A stretch of DNA of 27,805 nt from JANRIZ01 sp033764445 (lineage in GTDB: Bacteria; Verrucomicrobiota; Verrucomicrobiia; JAWXBN01). The notes under the pieces were generated by a model, which was not told the DNA's origin, did not search any database, and worked only from the letters and a program-made list of their open reading frames with translations. A program made the translations under genes and the position numbers. Below are positions 4,814 to 11,601 of the stretch, one piece after another. Each line of letters begins with the position of its first letter. The first letter of the stretch is position 1. The stretch covers positions 1 through 27,805 of the forward strand of contig JANRIZ010000074.1 in assembly GCA_033764445.1 (NCBI GenBank), given 5' to 3'.

Positions 4814-4883
4814 TGGTCGCGGAGGCGGGAATCGAACCCGCGGAGGCCGGCTTATGAGACCGGCCTGAATCCAATTCTCCCCG
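4814..4883 (-). tRNA. tRNA-Met-like (CAT) with canonical T loop, short D region
   Basis: The only gene with a standard T loop (TTCGATT) on stem GCGGG/CCCGC. Anticodon loop CTCATAA in stem CCGGT/GCCGG. A73, encoded CCA. The acceptor CGGGGAG/CTCCGCG has a G-G mismatch. Only 13 nt lie between acceptor and anticodon stem, so the D arm is reduced. 70 nt. Possibly a later arrival or a truncated copy of a host gene. Confidence 0.72.
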
Positions 4884-4913
4884 CAATTTGTTGAACCAAG
4901 AAAAAACATGAGG

Positions 4914-4946
4914 TAACCGCGGATCACGCGGATGACGCTGATGTTC
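4914..4946. repeat. Short CGCGGATNACG-type repeat in the array gap
   Basis: The gap 4884-5046 has no convincing tRNA or gene. It holds a tandem-like run of the form CCGCGGATCACGCGGATGACG, a motif type seen between genes in many unrelated environmental bacteria (recalled, not searched). Further on, GACTCCGTAGGAGTC around 5028-5042 is a perfect palindrome. It may mark an insertion or recombination joint separating the Met gene from Trp and Gly. Confidence 0.45.
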
Positions 4947-5046
4947 AGAAATAAAATTGGCCAAGGAGCGTGATTCTCCGTCCCGGGGCGGAATCCCACG
5001 GGTCAGCCGTCGATTCGGGTGTTGGCAAGACTCCTACGGAGTCAAA

Positions 5047-5121
5047 TGGCACGGCGGGTGGGTAACGCTCCCACATCATGCGGTTTTGGAGACCGCTGCA
5101 TTGCTTGTCTGCCACCGCCGT
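5047..5121 (-). tRNA. tRNA-Trp (CCA), A54/T58
   Basis: Perfect acceptor ACGGCGG/CCGCCGT with A1-U72 and G73, as in bacterial tRNA-Trp; encoded CCA. Anticodon stem GCGGT/ACCGC, loop CTCCAAA. T stem GTGGG/CCCAC, loop AGCGTTA. D stem GCA/TGC, loop GACAAGCAA (A18-G19). 75 nt. Confidence 0.88.
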
Positions 5122-5131
5122 GGAAATCAAT

Positions 5132-5206
5132 TGGTGCGGTCAGCCGGAGTTGCACCGGCATCAGGTCGCTGGCAACGACCGGTCCTCCTGATTGAACGAT
5201 GGCCGC
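5132..5206 (-). tRNA. tRNA-Gly (GCC), first gene of the array
   Basis: Acceptor GCGGCCA/TGACCGC with one mismatch, A73, encoded CCA. Anticodon stem GGTCG/CGACC, loop TTGCCAG. T stem GCCGG/CCGGC, loop TGCAACT. D stem GTTC/GGAC, loop AATCAGGA (A18-G19). 75 nt. It is the promoter-proximal gene; copy 2 of the 274-bp element begins 5 nt upstream of its 5' end. Confidence 0.87.
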
Positions 5207-5211
5207 ACATA

Positions 5212-5485
5212 CTGACCAGACGGTGGTATAGGACACACTTCGCTGAAGCAGATTTGGGTGAGGGCGAGGAGAGAAAGAGGGAGTGTATCCGCTGCGATAC
5301 TCGACCGATTGAACGACAAAGCCATCAGCCAAATCTGCTTCAGCCCTCCGGGTGTCGGCCCTTTTCGAGTCTGGCGGCGTTGCTCATGCCCTCAGAGACC
5401 TCAGCGGGTATCCTCCGGCATTCGCTCCTTGTCAGACTCAAAAATACCTCGCCACGAAGGGTATCCTATACCACCGTCTGGTCAG
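5212..5485. mobile_element. 274-bp inverted-repeat element, copy 2, TA-flanked
   Basis: Nearly identical to copy 1 (a handful of substitutions), same length and orientation, flanked by TA at 5210-5211 and 5486-5487. It lies just upstream of the first tRNA, between it and the hairpin at 5495-5522, so it may have displaced the array promoter or may supply one. No coding capacity. Confidence 0.88.
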
Positions 5486-5494
5486 TAAAGTAAA

Positions 5495-5522
5495 GGGGGC
5501 CGATCCGTACGGACCGGCCCCC
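5495..5522 (-). terminator. Strong GC hairpin, terminator-like on the minus strand
   Basis: Arms GGGGGCCG (5495-5502) and CGGCCCCC (5515-5522) with an inner TCCG/CGGA extension. On the minus strand it is followed by TTTACTTTAC, a weak T-rich tail. Before copy 2 of the element inserted, it lay about 10 nt upstream of the tRNA array. It may end an upstream transcript or attenuate entry into the array. Confidence 0.5.
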
Positions 5523-5768
5523 GTGTGTTGTATGTATTGTTGGGATGACCGGATTGGGAGGGGGTTCCTGTGTGGAGACCCTGTCTCTGATCCGTCATGC
5601 GAAAAAAGAACAGACACCTTTGCATGTGGATCATGCAGCCACGGGATTTCTCGGTGGACGTTTCGGTGTTTGCGGGCACACCTCCCTGGAAGCCCTTGGA
5701 ATTTACGGGCATGGGACTTCCATAAGAAAGATCCAGTGATTTTTTTGTAATTTCAATGACACGACATA
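5523..5768. other. Intergenic stretch with no recognised gene
   Basis: Short ORFs here have no recognisable domain or ribosome binding site. The array promoter would be expected in this stretch or further upstream, but I see no convincing minus-strand -35/-10 pair. Confidence 0.4.
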
Positions 5769-5797
5769 TTGACGTGTCTGAAATTTTAACTTATAAG
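5769..5797 (+). promoter_or_regulatory. Sigma70-type promoter TTGACG-17-TATAAG
   Basis: TTGACG at 5769-5774 and TATAAG at 5792-5797 with exactly 17 bp between. Predicted start near 5804. No ORF with a ribosome site follows; an intrinsic terminator lies about 50-85 nt downstream, so this probably drives a small RNA. Confidence 0.5.
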
Positions 5798-5803
5798 ATG
5801 ACT

Positions 5804-5889
5804 TACAAGTTGCTGGTGACAATCTGATCACTGGTCAGTCTGGTGGCTTGTCCGCCCGGTTCGAACTGATTCTTCGGACCGGGCTTTTT
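5804..5889 (+). ncRNA. Candidate small RNA of about 86 nt
   Basis: Defined by the promoter at 5769-5797 and a terminator hairpin with arms GCCCGGT (5854-5860) and ACCGGGC (5878-5884), followed by TTTTT (5885-5889). It contains CTGGTCAGT, also the end sequence of the 274-bp elements. It matches no RNA family I recognise. Confidence 0.4.
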
Positions 5890-5976
5890 CATGCCGGAAT
5901 TGAATTTTCAAATTTTATGATTTCATTTTTTGGTCTCTGTGTTGGTGGATGGGTTGGATGTGTGGACAATAAAAAA

Positions 5977-6002
5977 CCCTGCCGGGTCGGAGCCGGGCAG
6001 GG
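5977..6002. terminator. Bidirectional intrinsic terminator
   Basis: CCCTGCC (5977-5983) pairs with GGCAGGG (5996-6002), extended inward by a mismatch and two more pairs. Six A on the left become TTTTTT on the minus strand; TTT follows on the plus strand. The stronger use is for minus-strand transcripts coming from about 6225. Confidence 0.65.
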
Positions 6003-6003
6003 T

Positions 6004-6225
6004 TTAGAAAGTCGTTTATTTACTGTGCTTTTCTAAGCTCTGTCCAAGGCTCCCTTGTTTGGATTGCGGTCGGATTGGGGGTAGGAGGGTGCAAGCGATT
6101 CTTTCCGCAACATGCTCCTGCCCGCACCCGTGTGGCGGGTGACACACACAAACGATCCCAGCCAGAGGCGGGCTGCCCCTGCTGACATGTTTGTAATGGA
6201 GATGCGTGTGTTCATGGGTGAAAGT
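6004..6225 (-). ncRNA. Possible minus-strand transcript of unknown type
   Basis: Upstream on the minus strand are TTGACA (6260-6255) and, 17 bp on, TTAACT (6237-6232); the terminator at 5977-6002 lies about 230 nt downstream. Stable internal stems such as CACCCG/CGGGTG are visible. A 60-codon ORF (6033-6215) exists but has no Shine-Dalgarno and no recognisable domain. It does not show the tmRNA, RNase P or SRP signatures I know. Either a small RNA or nothing. Confidence 0.3.
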
Positions 6226-6437
6226 GTTGTAAGTTAACCGGATTTTTTTATGTTTGTCAAAATGAATTTTAAATTATTTTCACTTACTGGTCAGACCGTG
6301 TGTCCAGTGGTGCTATCCGGACAATGACGCGCAGGGAAGGGCGGCGCAATTTGCGCCAGGCAGGCGCACGTCTGAAAAAAGTGAGGAAATAAAATATTAC
6401 TTTCTTATGTGATCAATTTTAAACCGTCTATCCTGGA

Positions 6438-8717
6438 TTATGGACCGGAAAGTGCCTGGAGGAGGAGAGAGGTAGGGCGGGGATTTTCCGGGACTGTGAT
6501 CAGTTCCCGCGGCATGTTTTCGGATTCCAATTCAGCGGATATTTTCGAGCCATCGCACAGTTGGGCCTCCAGCCGGAGGACTCCGACCCTCAGGCCCAGA
6601 GTGGTTCGGATCAGTGAGGGTGCCCGGGCCGGGGCCTGGGACTGGCCGAGGCGTTGAAAACTCAGCACCGCTTCGACCGTCCAGAAACCTCCGTGCGGTT
6701 CCAGACGGTAGTTCATGGGCAGCAAACGGGGCCCGGCCAGAACATCCAGCACCGGTTGAAAACGCCGTCCCAGAACCCCCCTGAAATTTTTGACACCCAC
6801 CATATCCTGCCAGGCCGGAACCGGTTTCCCCGCGAGGGAGGGGAGACGGGCGAGACCTGCCGCAATCAATGCCGGCAGACTGTCCGGATCGCCTTGGGCA
6901 TCGGTGCAGTAAAGCACCCCCTCCGAAACGAAGGCCCGGAGCGAGCCGCCCCGTGAGGAGAGGAAGTGATAACATCCCGACTCGTCAAAACCCAGCGTCA
7001 GTATTTCCGTGCTGACCGGGCCACCGTCGCGGGACACGCGGTAGGGGTAGGAACCCGGCAGCCATCCCAACAGGTGGTGATAAAGTTCCAGGTCCGGTTC
7101 GGTGGGGCGAAGGACCTCCCCCTCGTTTGGAATTCCGCTGGTGACGTAGAGCGTCCGTTTTTCCTGCGGGTCGAGGCGCACATAGTGTGTGAGGCAAAAA
7201 GGGCGGGTGGGGGCTCCCACGGACGGAGACCCCTGCACCTGAAGGTGGAGATGGGGGATGGGGGAACGGCCCGAGTTGCCGCAACGGGCGATCCATTGCC
7301 GGGCTTCCACCCGTTGGCCCGGGCAAACCGCGAGGGAATGCTGCCGCAGATGGGCGAGCATGACAAAATATCCCGCATCACTTTGAATGATGACATGGTT
7401 GCCCCAGGATTCCTGTGGATTGTTCATCCCGGGGAGATTGTCCACGATCCGATCCTGCACCGCCACCACGGTGCCCCGGCACGGCGCGAGCACCGGAGCG
7501 TCAAACACCGCGTAGTCGGTGGGTTTTTCCCCGGATCCGGCGTAACGCCTTCCCTGGGAAAACCTTTCAAAATCCAGGGCCCAGTTCCATGCGCCCCGAT
7601 GGGTCAGCTTTCCATCCACACCCTGGGTGATCACACTCTCCCCCTCCAGGGGCAGGAACAACGCCGGTTGGCTGACATGCGGAAAACGGTTGGAATGGAG
7701 CAGCACTTTTTGCGCGGCCTCCTCGGGGTTTGCCCCCAGCACGGAGGGTGTCAAAAGTCCCCGCGCATGGAGTCTTTGACGCAGGGCCAGAACCGTCACC
7801 AGAACCACCAGATTGAAGGGCAGTGCGCCCGGATCCAACCACAGCACGGACATGGGGCGGTGCAGGCCCAGGGAAACGAGCGCACACAGGCCACCGGTCA
7901 CGACCGCCAGGAGCAGACTCATGCGCGAGGGGACAAAGTAACAGGCGCCCAGGGCCACGCCCGTGAGGATGAAGTTGTAGCTGCACCACACGGCGAAATC
8001 CGTCTGGGGCAGACCCACCAGCAGCAGGGTCGACCATCCGCCGCAAAATGCGGCGACCGCCGCCAGGGCCGTCAGGGGGGAGGTGCGAAAGACCACCGCC
8101 AGCACGAGCAACCCCGCGAGACTGTGCGGCACCATCAGCATCGCTCCAAACGCCTTGAGCAGGGCCGCGGCAAAAACCGGCAGGTGCGGCATTTCAAGCC
8201 AGTGGATCGGCACGGGATTGGCAAACCATATCCCCGTGCCTGACGGCAGACTGTAAACCACAAGACTCAACAGACAGATCGAGACGACCGCCGGGAGACT
8301 CTGGGGGGAGAGCCCGAGGAAACGGCCGAAAAGTTCCTGCAGGGCCAGGGTGATCAGCAGGCTGCCTGCCACGGCCAGAAACCAGAGAAGCAGCAGGGTC
8401 AGCGGAGCAAGGTTGTAATTGTAATGGAGCAGGCCCAGGACCATGCTCACAAGCATCGGGTTGAACAGGATGAAGCCGTCGGCGATCTGGCGCCGGTCCA
8501 CCCCCACAGCCAGGGCCAGCCCCACGGTCAGGACCGCCCCCGCCAGTCCCGCCAGTCCTGTGATCGGTGAGAGAAGACTCAGGGCGGCCAGCGCCCAGCC
8601 AAGGGTTTTATCCGAGGAAAAAAACAGGACGGCGTAGGCGCGTGGAATTCCGCGTCTGAGGCATTCCCACGGGGTCAGGGCACTGTCGGCAATGCCCGGT
8701 TCGGGCATGGAGATCAT
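6438..8717 (-). CDS. Urea transporter fused to an M23 peptidase domain
   Basis: The first ~320 residues are hydrophobic with about ten membrane segments. They match the urea-transporter family (start AYAVLFFSSDK, then ADGFILFNPMLVSMVLGL). After a linker near residue 330 a periplasmic-type M23/LytM domain follows, with HRGAWNWALDFE (metal His/Asp) and HLHLQVQ (HxH). About 200 further residues have no family I recognise. Transport of urea or a small amide, with cell-wall hydrolysis or carrier-like binding, is inferred from domains. ATG 8717 overlaps the upstream stop (ATGA), so it is translationally coupled and is the last gene of a five-gene operon. A transporter-peptidase fusion is unusual but not a frameshift: the frame is open throughout. 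Confidence 0.82.
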   Translation of the reverse strand: MISMPEPGIADSALTPWECLRRGIPRAYAVLFFSSDKTLGWALAALSLLSPITGLAGLAGAVLTVGLALAVGVDRRQIADGFILFNPMLVSMVLGLLHYNYNLAPLTLLLLWFLAVAGSLLITLALQELFGRFLGLSPQSLPAVVSICLLSLVVYSLPSGTGIWFANPVPIHWLEMPHLPVFAAALLKAFGAMLMVPHSLAGLLVLAVVFRTSPLTALAAVAAFCGGWSTLLLVGLPQTDFAVWCSYNFILTGVALGACYFVPSRMSLLLAVVTGGLCALVSLGLHRPMSVLWLDPGALPFNLVVLVTVLALRQRLHARGLLTPSVLGANPEEAAQKVLLHSNRFPHVSQPALFLPLEGESVITQGVDGKLTHRGAWNWALDFERFSQGRRYAGSGEKPTDYAVFDAPVLAPCRGTVVAVQDRIVDNLPGMNNPQESWGNHVIIQSDAGYFVMLAHLRQHSLAVCPGQRVEARQWIARCGNSGRSPIPHLHLQVQGSPSVGAPTRPFCLTHYVRLDPQEKRTLYVTSGIPNEGEVLRPTEPDLELYHHLLGWLPGSYPYRVSRDGGPVSTEILTLGFDESGCYHFLSSRGGSLRAFVSEGVLYCTDAQGDPDSLPALIAAGLARLPSLAGKPVPAWQDMVGVKNFRGVLGRRFQPVLDVLAGPRLLPMNYRLEPHGGFWTVEAVLSFQRLGQSQAPARAPSLIRTTLGLRVGVLRLEAQLCDGSKISAELESENMPRELITVPENPRPTSLLLQALSGP

Positions 8718-10252
8718 GCGCGTCTCCGGGTGACCGGTTCACCGTGGGGGAAGGCGCGGAGTTTGGCCAGGGCCGTCTCCTCCTCCGGGGCCTTTTCAGA
8801 AAGCAGATGTTCCGGGATTGTCTCGAGTTCCTGCACGTAGTCGAGATTTTCGCGGCGGCGGATGACATGCGCCCGTCCGTCCGTGCCGATCATCACCACC
8901 GCCGGACGGTAGGCGATGAACTGCATGGACTGGGTGAAATTGTAGGCGCCCACCGGATGCAGGACAATCTGGTCCCCCGCCGAGAGGGCGGGCAGGGGGG
9001 CCTGTTCCCGGATCACGTCAATATTCATGCACAGGCATCCGTACACCGTGGTGGGATGTGGGAAATCGCCCGTGGGTTTGGCGGGCAGGATGCTGGGCTG
9101 GTACCAGGCCGTGGTGTAGAGAAGATTGACGCCTGCATCCACGACAATGGCCGGGTGAGTCGACTCCATGGGATCGCTTCCGTCCTGGGAGGCCGCATTG
9201 TGAAGGGCGGGGCCCCCTTTGCCGTAGGCCTGGAGGGTTTGCTCGATCGCCGAGGGGGCCGGGGGGAGGGGACGGTGTTTGACGGCGACGACCGTTGAGA
9301 TGAGGTAACCCGCCTCGTCAACCATGGCGCGGCCGGTTTCCAGATACAGCCGGGGCAGGGGGCGTCCGCTCGGCCAGTGGGAGGTGATCGTGTCGCACAG
9401 GGCCTCCGCATACTGGTCAAAGGAGGGGGTCACCTGTTCGGGCGGCAGGTACTGGTAGTGGAGACGGGCCCGGGACGCAAAGCCACCGCCCGCGTTGAGG
9501 TAGCGGATTGGTCCGGCCCCGAGACGTTCGGATTCCAAAGCCAGTTCCACCATTTTTTTCGCCGACTTGCGATAGGCATTCGGATCGAGGATGAAGGTGC
9601 CGATGTGGGCATGGAACCCCTGGAGCGTCAGGCGCGGCATCTGTTGCAGGCGGCGGACCACGCGCAGGGCTTCGCCGTTGTCGGCATTGAAGCCGAACTT
9701 CGACCAGACCGCATGGGTGCCCGTGTCCAGATAGACCCGCAGCGCCACGGGCACCGGCTGCGTGGGGGGGCGGGTGGAGGCCAGTTCGGCAATCAGGAAC
9801 AGTTCATCGAGGTTGTCGATCTGGATCATGGCCCCTTCCTGGATCGCACGGGTGAGGATGTCCCGGCTCTTGAAAGGACCGTTGAAAATGATGTCGCGCC
9901 CCTCGATCCCGTTGGCACGGGCCTTTTCATATTCAAAATCACTGACCACCTCCGCGATGGCCCCCTCCTGGTGGAAGGTGCGGCAGATGGCATTGAGGTA
10001 GTTGGTTTTGTAGGACCAGGCGAACTGGAAATCCGGGTAGCGTCGGTCGAAGGCACGCCAGGCTTCGCGGTATTTGGCACGCAGGGCGGTTTCCGAAAAG
10101 ACAAACAGCGGGCTGCCGTGCTCGCGCACCAGATCGGCCACGCGCACCCCGTCGATTGCCTCGCAGACGGTGGCGGCACCGTGGCGGAAGGGATTGGCCG
10201 GGCCGTGGCCGAGGGGTTCAAGGGTGGGAGTCACATACGGTTTGCGTTTCAT
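8714..10252 (-). CDS. Fold-type III PLP-dependent decarboxylase, LysA/DAP-decarboxylase-like
   Basis: 512 residues with an alanine-racemase-type barrel followed by a beta domain. The PLP lysine is K82 in WSYKTNYL; other family features are FNGPFKS, HAHIGTF, LNAGGGFA, LYLETGRAMVDEAGYL and VDAGVN. A C-terminal CMNID could form the second-subunit catalytic Cys/Asp. Family members decarboxylate diaminopimelate, ornithine, arginine or carboxynorspermidine. Because it lies between an ATP-grasp ligase and a transporter rather than with lysine genes, a specialised substrate (modified amino acid or small peptide) is more likely than lysine synthesis. It overlaps both neighbours by 4 nt. Confidence 0.85.
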   Translation of the reverse strand: MKRKPYVTPTLEPLGHGPANPFRHGAATVCEAIDGVRVADLVREHGSPLFVFSETALRAKYREAWRAFDRRYPDFQFAWSYKTNYLNAICRTFHQEGAIAEVVSDFEYEKARANGIEGRDIIFNGPFKSRDILTRAIQEGAMIQIDNLDELFLIAELASTRPPTQPVPVALRVYLDTGTHAVWSKFGFNADNGEALRVVRRLQQMPRLTLQGFHAHIGTFILDPNAYRKSAKKMVELALESERLGAGPIRYLNAGGGFASRARLHYQYLPPEQVTPSFDQYAEALCDTITSHWPSGRPLPRLYLETGRAMVDEAGYLISTVVAVKHRPLPPAPSAIEQTLQAYGKGGPALHNAASQDGSDPMESTHPAIVVDAGVNLLYTTAWYQPSILPAKPTGDFPHPTTVYGCLCMNIDVIREQAPLPALSAGDQIVLHPVGAYNFTQSMQFIAYRPAVVMIGTDGRAHVIRRRENLDYVQELETIPEHLLSEKAPEEETALAKLRAFPHGEPVTRRRA

Positions 10253-11355
10253 GGAAGGATGCCTTTCCTGGAAAGGGGCGGGGTGATTTCGCCCCAGGGC
10301 AGCAGTTCCGCCGGGAGGTTGTCACCCATCAGTGCCGAGAAACGGCTGATGTGGCCCACCGCCTCGACCTGGTGACGGATGTAAAAATGCCCTGGTTTTG
10401 TGGCGGGGAGCGGGGACAGGCGTTCACCGCGGATCATCCGCAGGAGGGCCAGAGGAAAGTTTGCGCCCAGTTGCGAGGGAAAATCGATCCAGGCCGGAAA
10501 ACGCGGGTTGATTTCAATGAGGGTATAGCGGTGGTCCGCCTCGTTGAAGATCAGTTCGATTTCAAACGGACCCGGCCAGCGCAATGCGCGGATGAGCCGC
10601 GTGCAGAGGGAATTGAGGACCGGGTCATGGACAGTGATCCCCCCCAGTCCCTTCCCCTTTTCGCTGAGAACCGTTTTGCGGATGGCACACATGCCGCGGA
10701 TCCGGCCCTGTCCGTCCCCCAGGCCCAGCACATTGAATTCCGGCCCGCAGACCGGACTTTGGAGAATGACGGGGGCGCCCCACTCGGATAACAGCCGGTT
10801 GGCCGCCGTCGAAAGCTCCATCCCGTTGCGGACAACCCTGGCTTCGTAGTAGGGTCCTTTGACAATCAGCGGAAAACCCAGTTCCGCCGCCATCCGGGAG
10901 GCGGTGCCCAGATCGGAGGCCATGCGCGTGTCGGGCACGTCCACATCACAGGTCTCCGCCAGCTCCGGCAGATGCGACTTGGAGCGTCGGCGGAGAGTGG
11001 CGGGGTCGGGCAGGCAGACACGGATTCCCCGGCGTTTGAACAGGTCGGAAACGTGACTGAGCAGTTCAATTTCCGAGTCGAGGGTGGGGATGAGTATCTC
11101 AAAGGGTGTGTGGGCGCGGATGGCATCCAGCCGCTCGAAGTAGGGGCCTGTCCCGGCCGTCGGGTAGGGCATTAGATGTACCTGGTCGGGTCCGCCCGCG
11201 GCATAAATGCCGCTTTCCATGGCGTCGTAGACCAGGCCGATGATTGTCAGGTCCGGACATGCCCGGCGCAGACTCTGGATCATGCCTGCGCCCGGCTGGG
11301 GATTGTCCATGCGCTGGAGGCCGCTGATGGCGATGATGTTTTTTTTCACAGCCAC
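10249..11355 (-). CDS. ATP-grasp ligase, CarB-like
   Basis: 368 residues. The N-terminal Rossmann-like half (IIAISGLQRMDNPQPG) carries ILIPTLDSEIELLS. The ATP-grasp core follows with FPLIVKGPYYEA, VILQSPVCGPEFNV and IEINPRFPAWIDF, the last being the usual metal-binding Glu-x-Asn segment. Such enzymes make amide or similar bonds through an acyl-phosphate. Its N-terminus overlaps the PqqD-like gene by 10 bp and its stop overlaps the decarboxylase start. Next to a PqqD-like protein it could act on a peptide, but no precursor gene is seen. Confidence 0.84.
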   Translation of the reverse strand: MAVKKNIIAISGLQRMDNPQPGAGMIQSLRRACPDLTIIGLVYDAMESGIYAAGGPDQVHLMPYPTAGTGPYFERLDAIRAHTPFEILIPTLDSEIELLSHVSDLFKRRGIRVCLPDPATLRRRSKSHLPELAETCDVDVPDTRMASDLGTASRMAAELGFPLIVKGPYYEARVVRNGMELSTAANRLLSEWGAPVILQSPVCGPEFNVLGLGDGQGRIRGMCAIRKTVLSEKGKGLGGITVHDPVLNSLCTRLIRALRWPGPFEIELIFNEADHRYTLIEINPRFPAWIDFPSQLGANFPLALLRMIRGERLSPLPATKPGHFYIRHQVEAVGHISRFSALMGDNLPAELLPWGEITPPLSRKGILP

Positions 11356-11588
11356 CCCCGTTTTTCCAGTTCTCCCAGGAAGGTTTGCAGGTCCCGCCGG
11401 GCGGTGGATTCGGACACCTCGTATTCCCTGAGCAGAAACTCCAGCAGACTCTTCTGATCCGCGCCGCCGATGAGCATCCGCACGAGGGTCAGTCCCGAGG
11501 CACTCAACTGGTAGGTTTCACCGCGGGCCGGATCGAAGGCGACCCCGCCTTCGTTGAGCAGCAGGGTTTTGAGGGGGGAGGATTTCAT
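11346..11588 (-). CDS. PqqD-like small protein (RRE-type fold)
   Basis: 80 residues from ATG 11588: after an N-terminal MKSSPLKTLLLNEGGVAFD it has a GETYQLSASGLTLVRMLIGG segment and a C-terminal helical half ending LGELEKRGWL. This layout is that of PqqD-family proteins, which bind peptide or protein partners for modifying enzymes. Start 11588 is chosen over the in-frame ATG 11657 because GGAG lies 6 nt upstream and the domain begins there. It overlaps the ATP-grasp gene. It probably recruits a substrate for the ligase or decarboxylase. Confidence 0.75.
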   Translation of the reverse strand: MKSSPLKTLLLNEGGVAFDPARGETYQLSASGLTLVRMLIGGADQKSLLEFLLREYEVSESTARRDLQTFLGELEKRGWL

Positions 11589-11601
11589 GGGGACTCCGGG
11601 G

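Noticed and set aside
1764..5206. CRISPR array or random palindromic repeats
   Set aside because: Repeat units are of varied sequence and each folds as a tRNA with acceptor, anticodon and T arms and mostly encoded CCA.
6033..6215. 60-codon minus-strand ORF
   Set aside because: No Shine-Dalgarno, no domain and odd composition; I keep only the possible transcript.
6283..6300. Possible diverged end of the 274-bp element (TACTGGTCAGACCGTG)
   Set aside because: Only partly similar to the terminal repeat and with no partner end at 274 bp.
6966..8243. Plus-strand ORF opposite the urea transporter fusion
   Set aside because: Low-complexity antisense frame without a domain.
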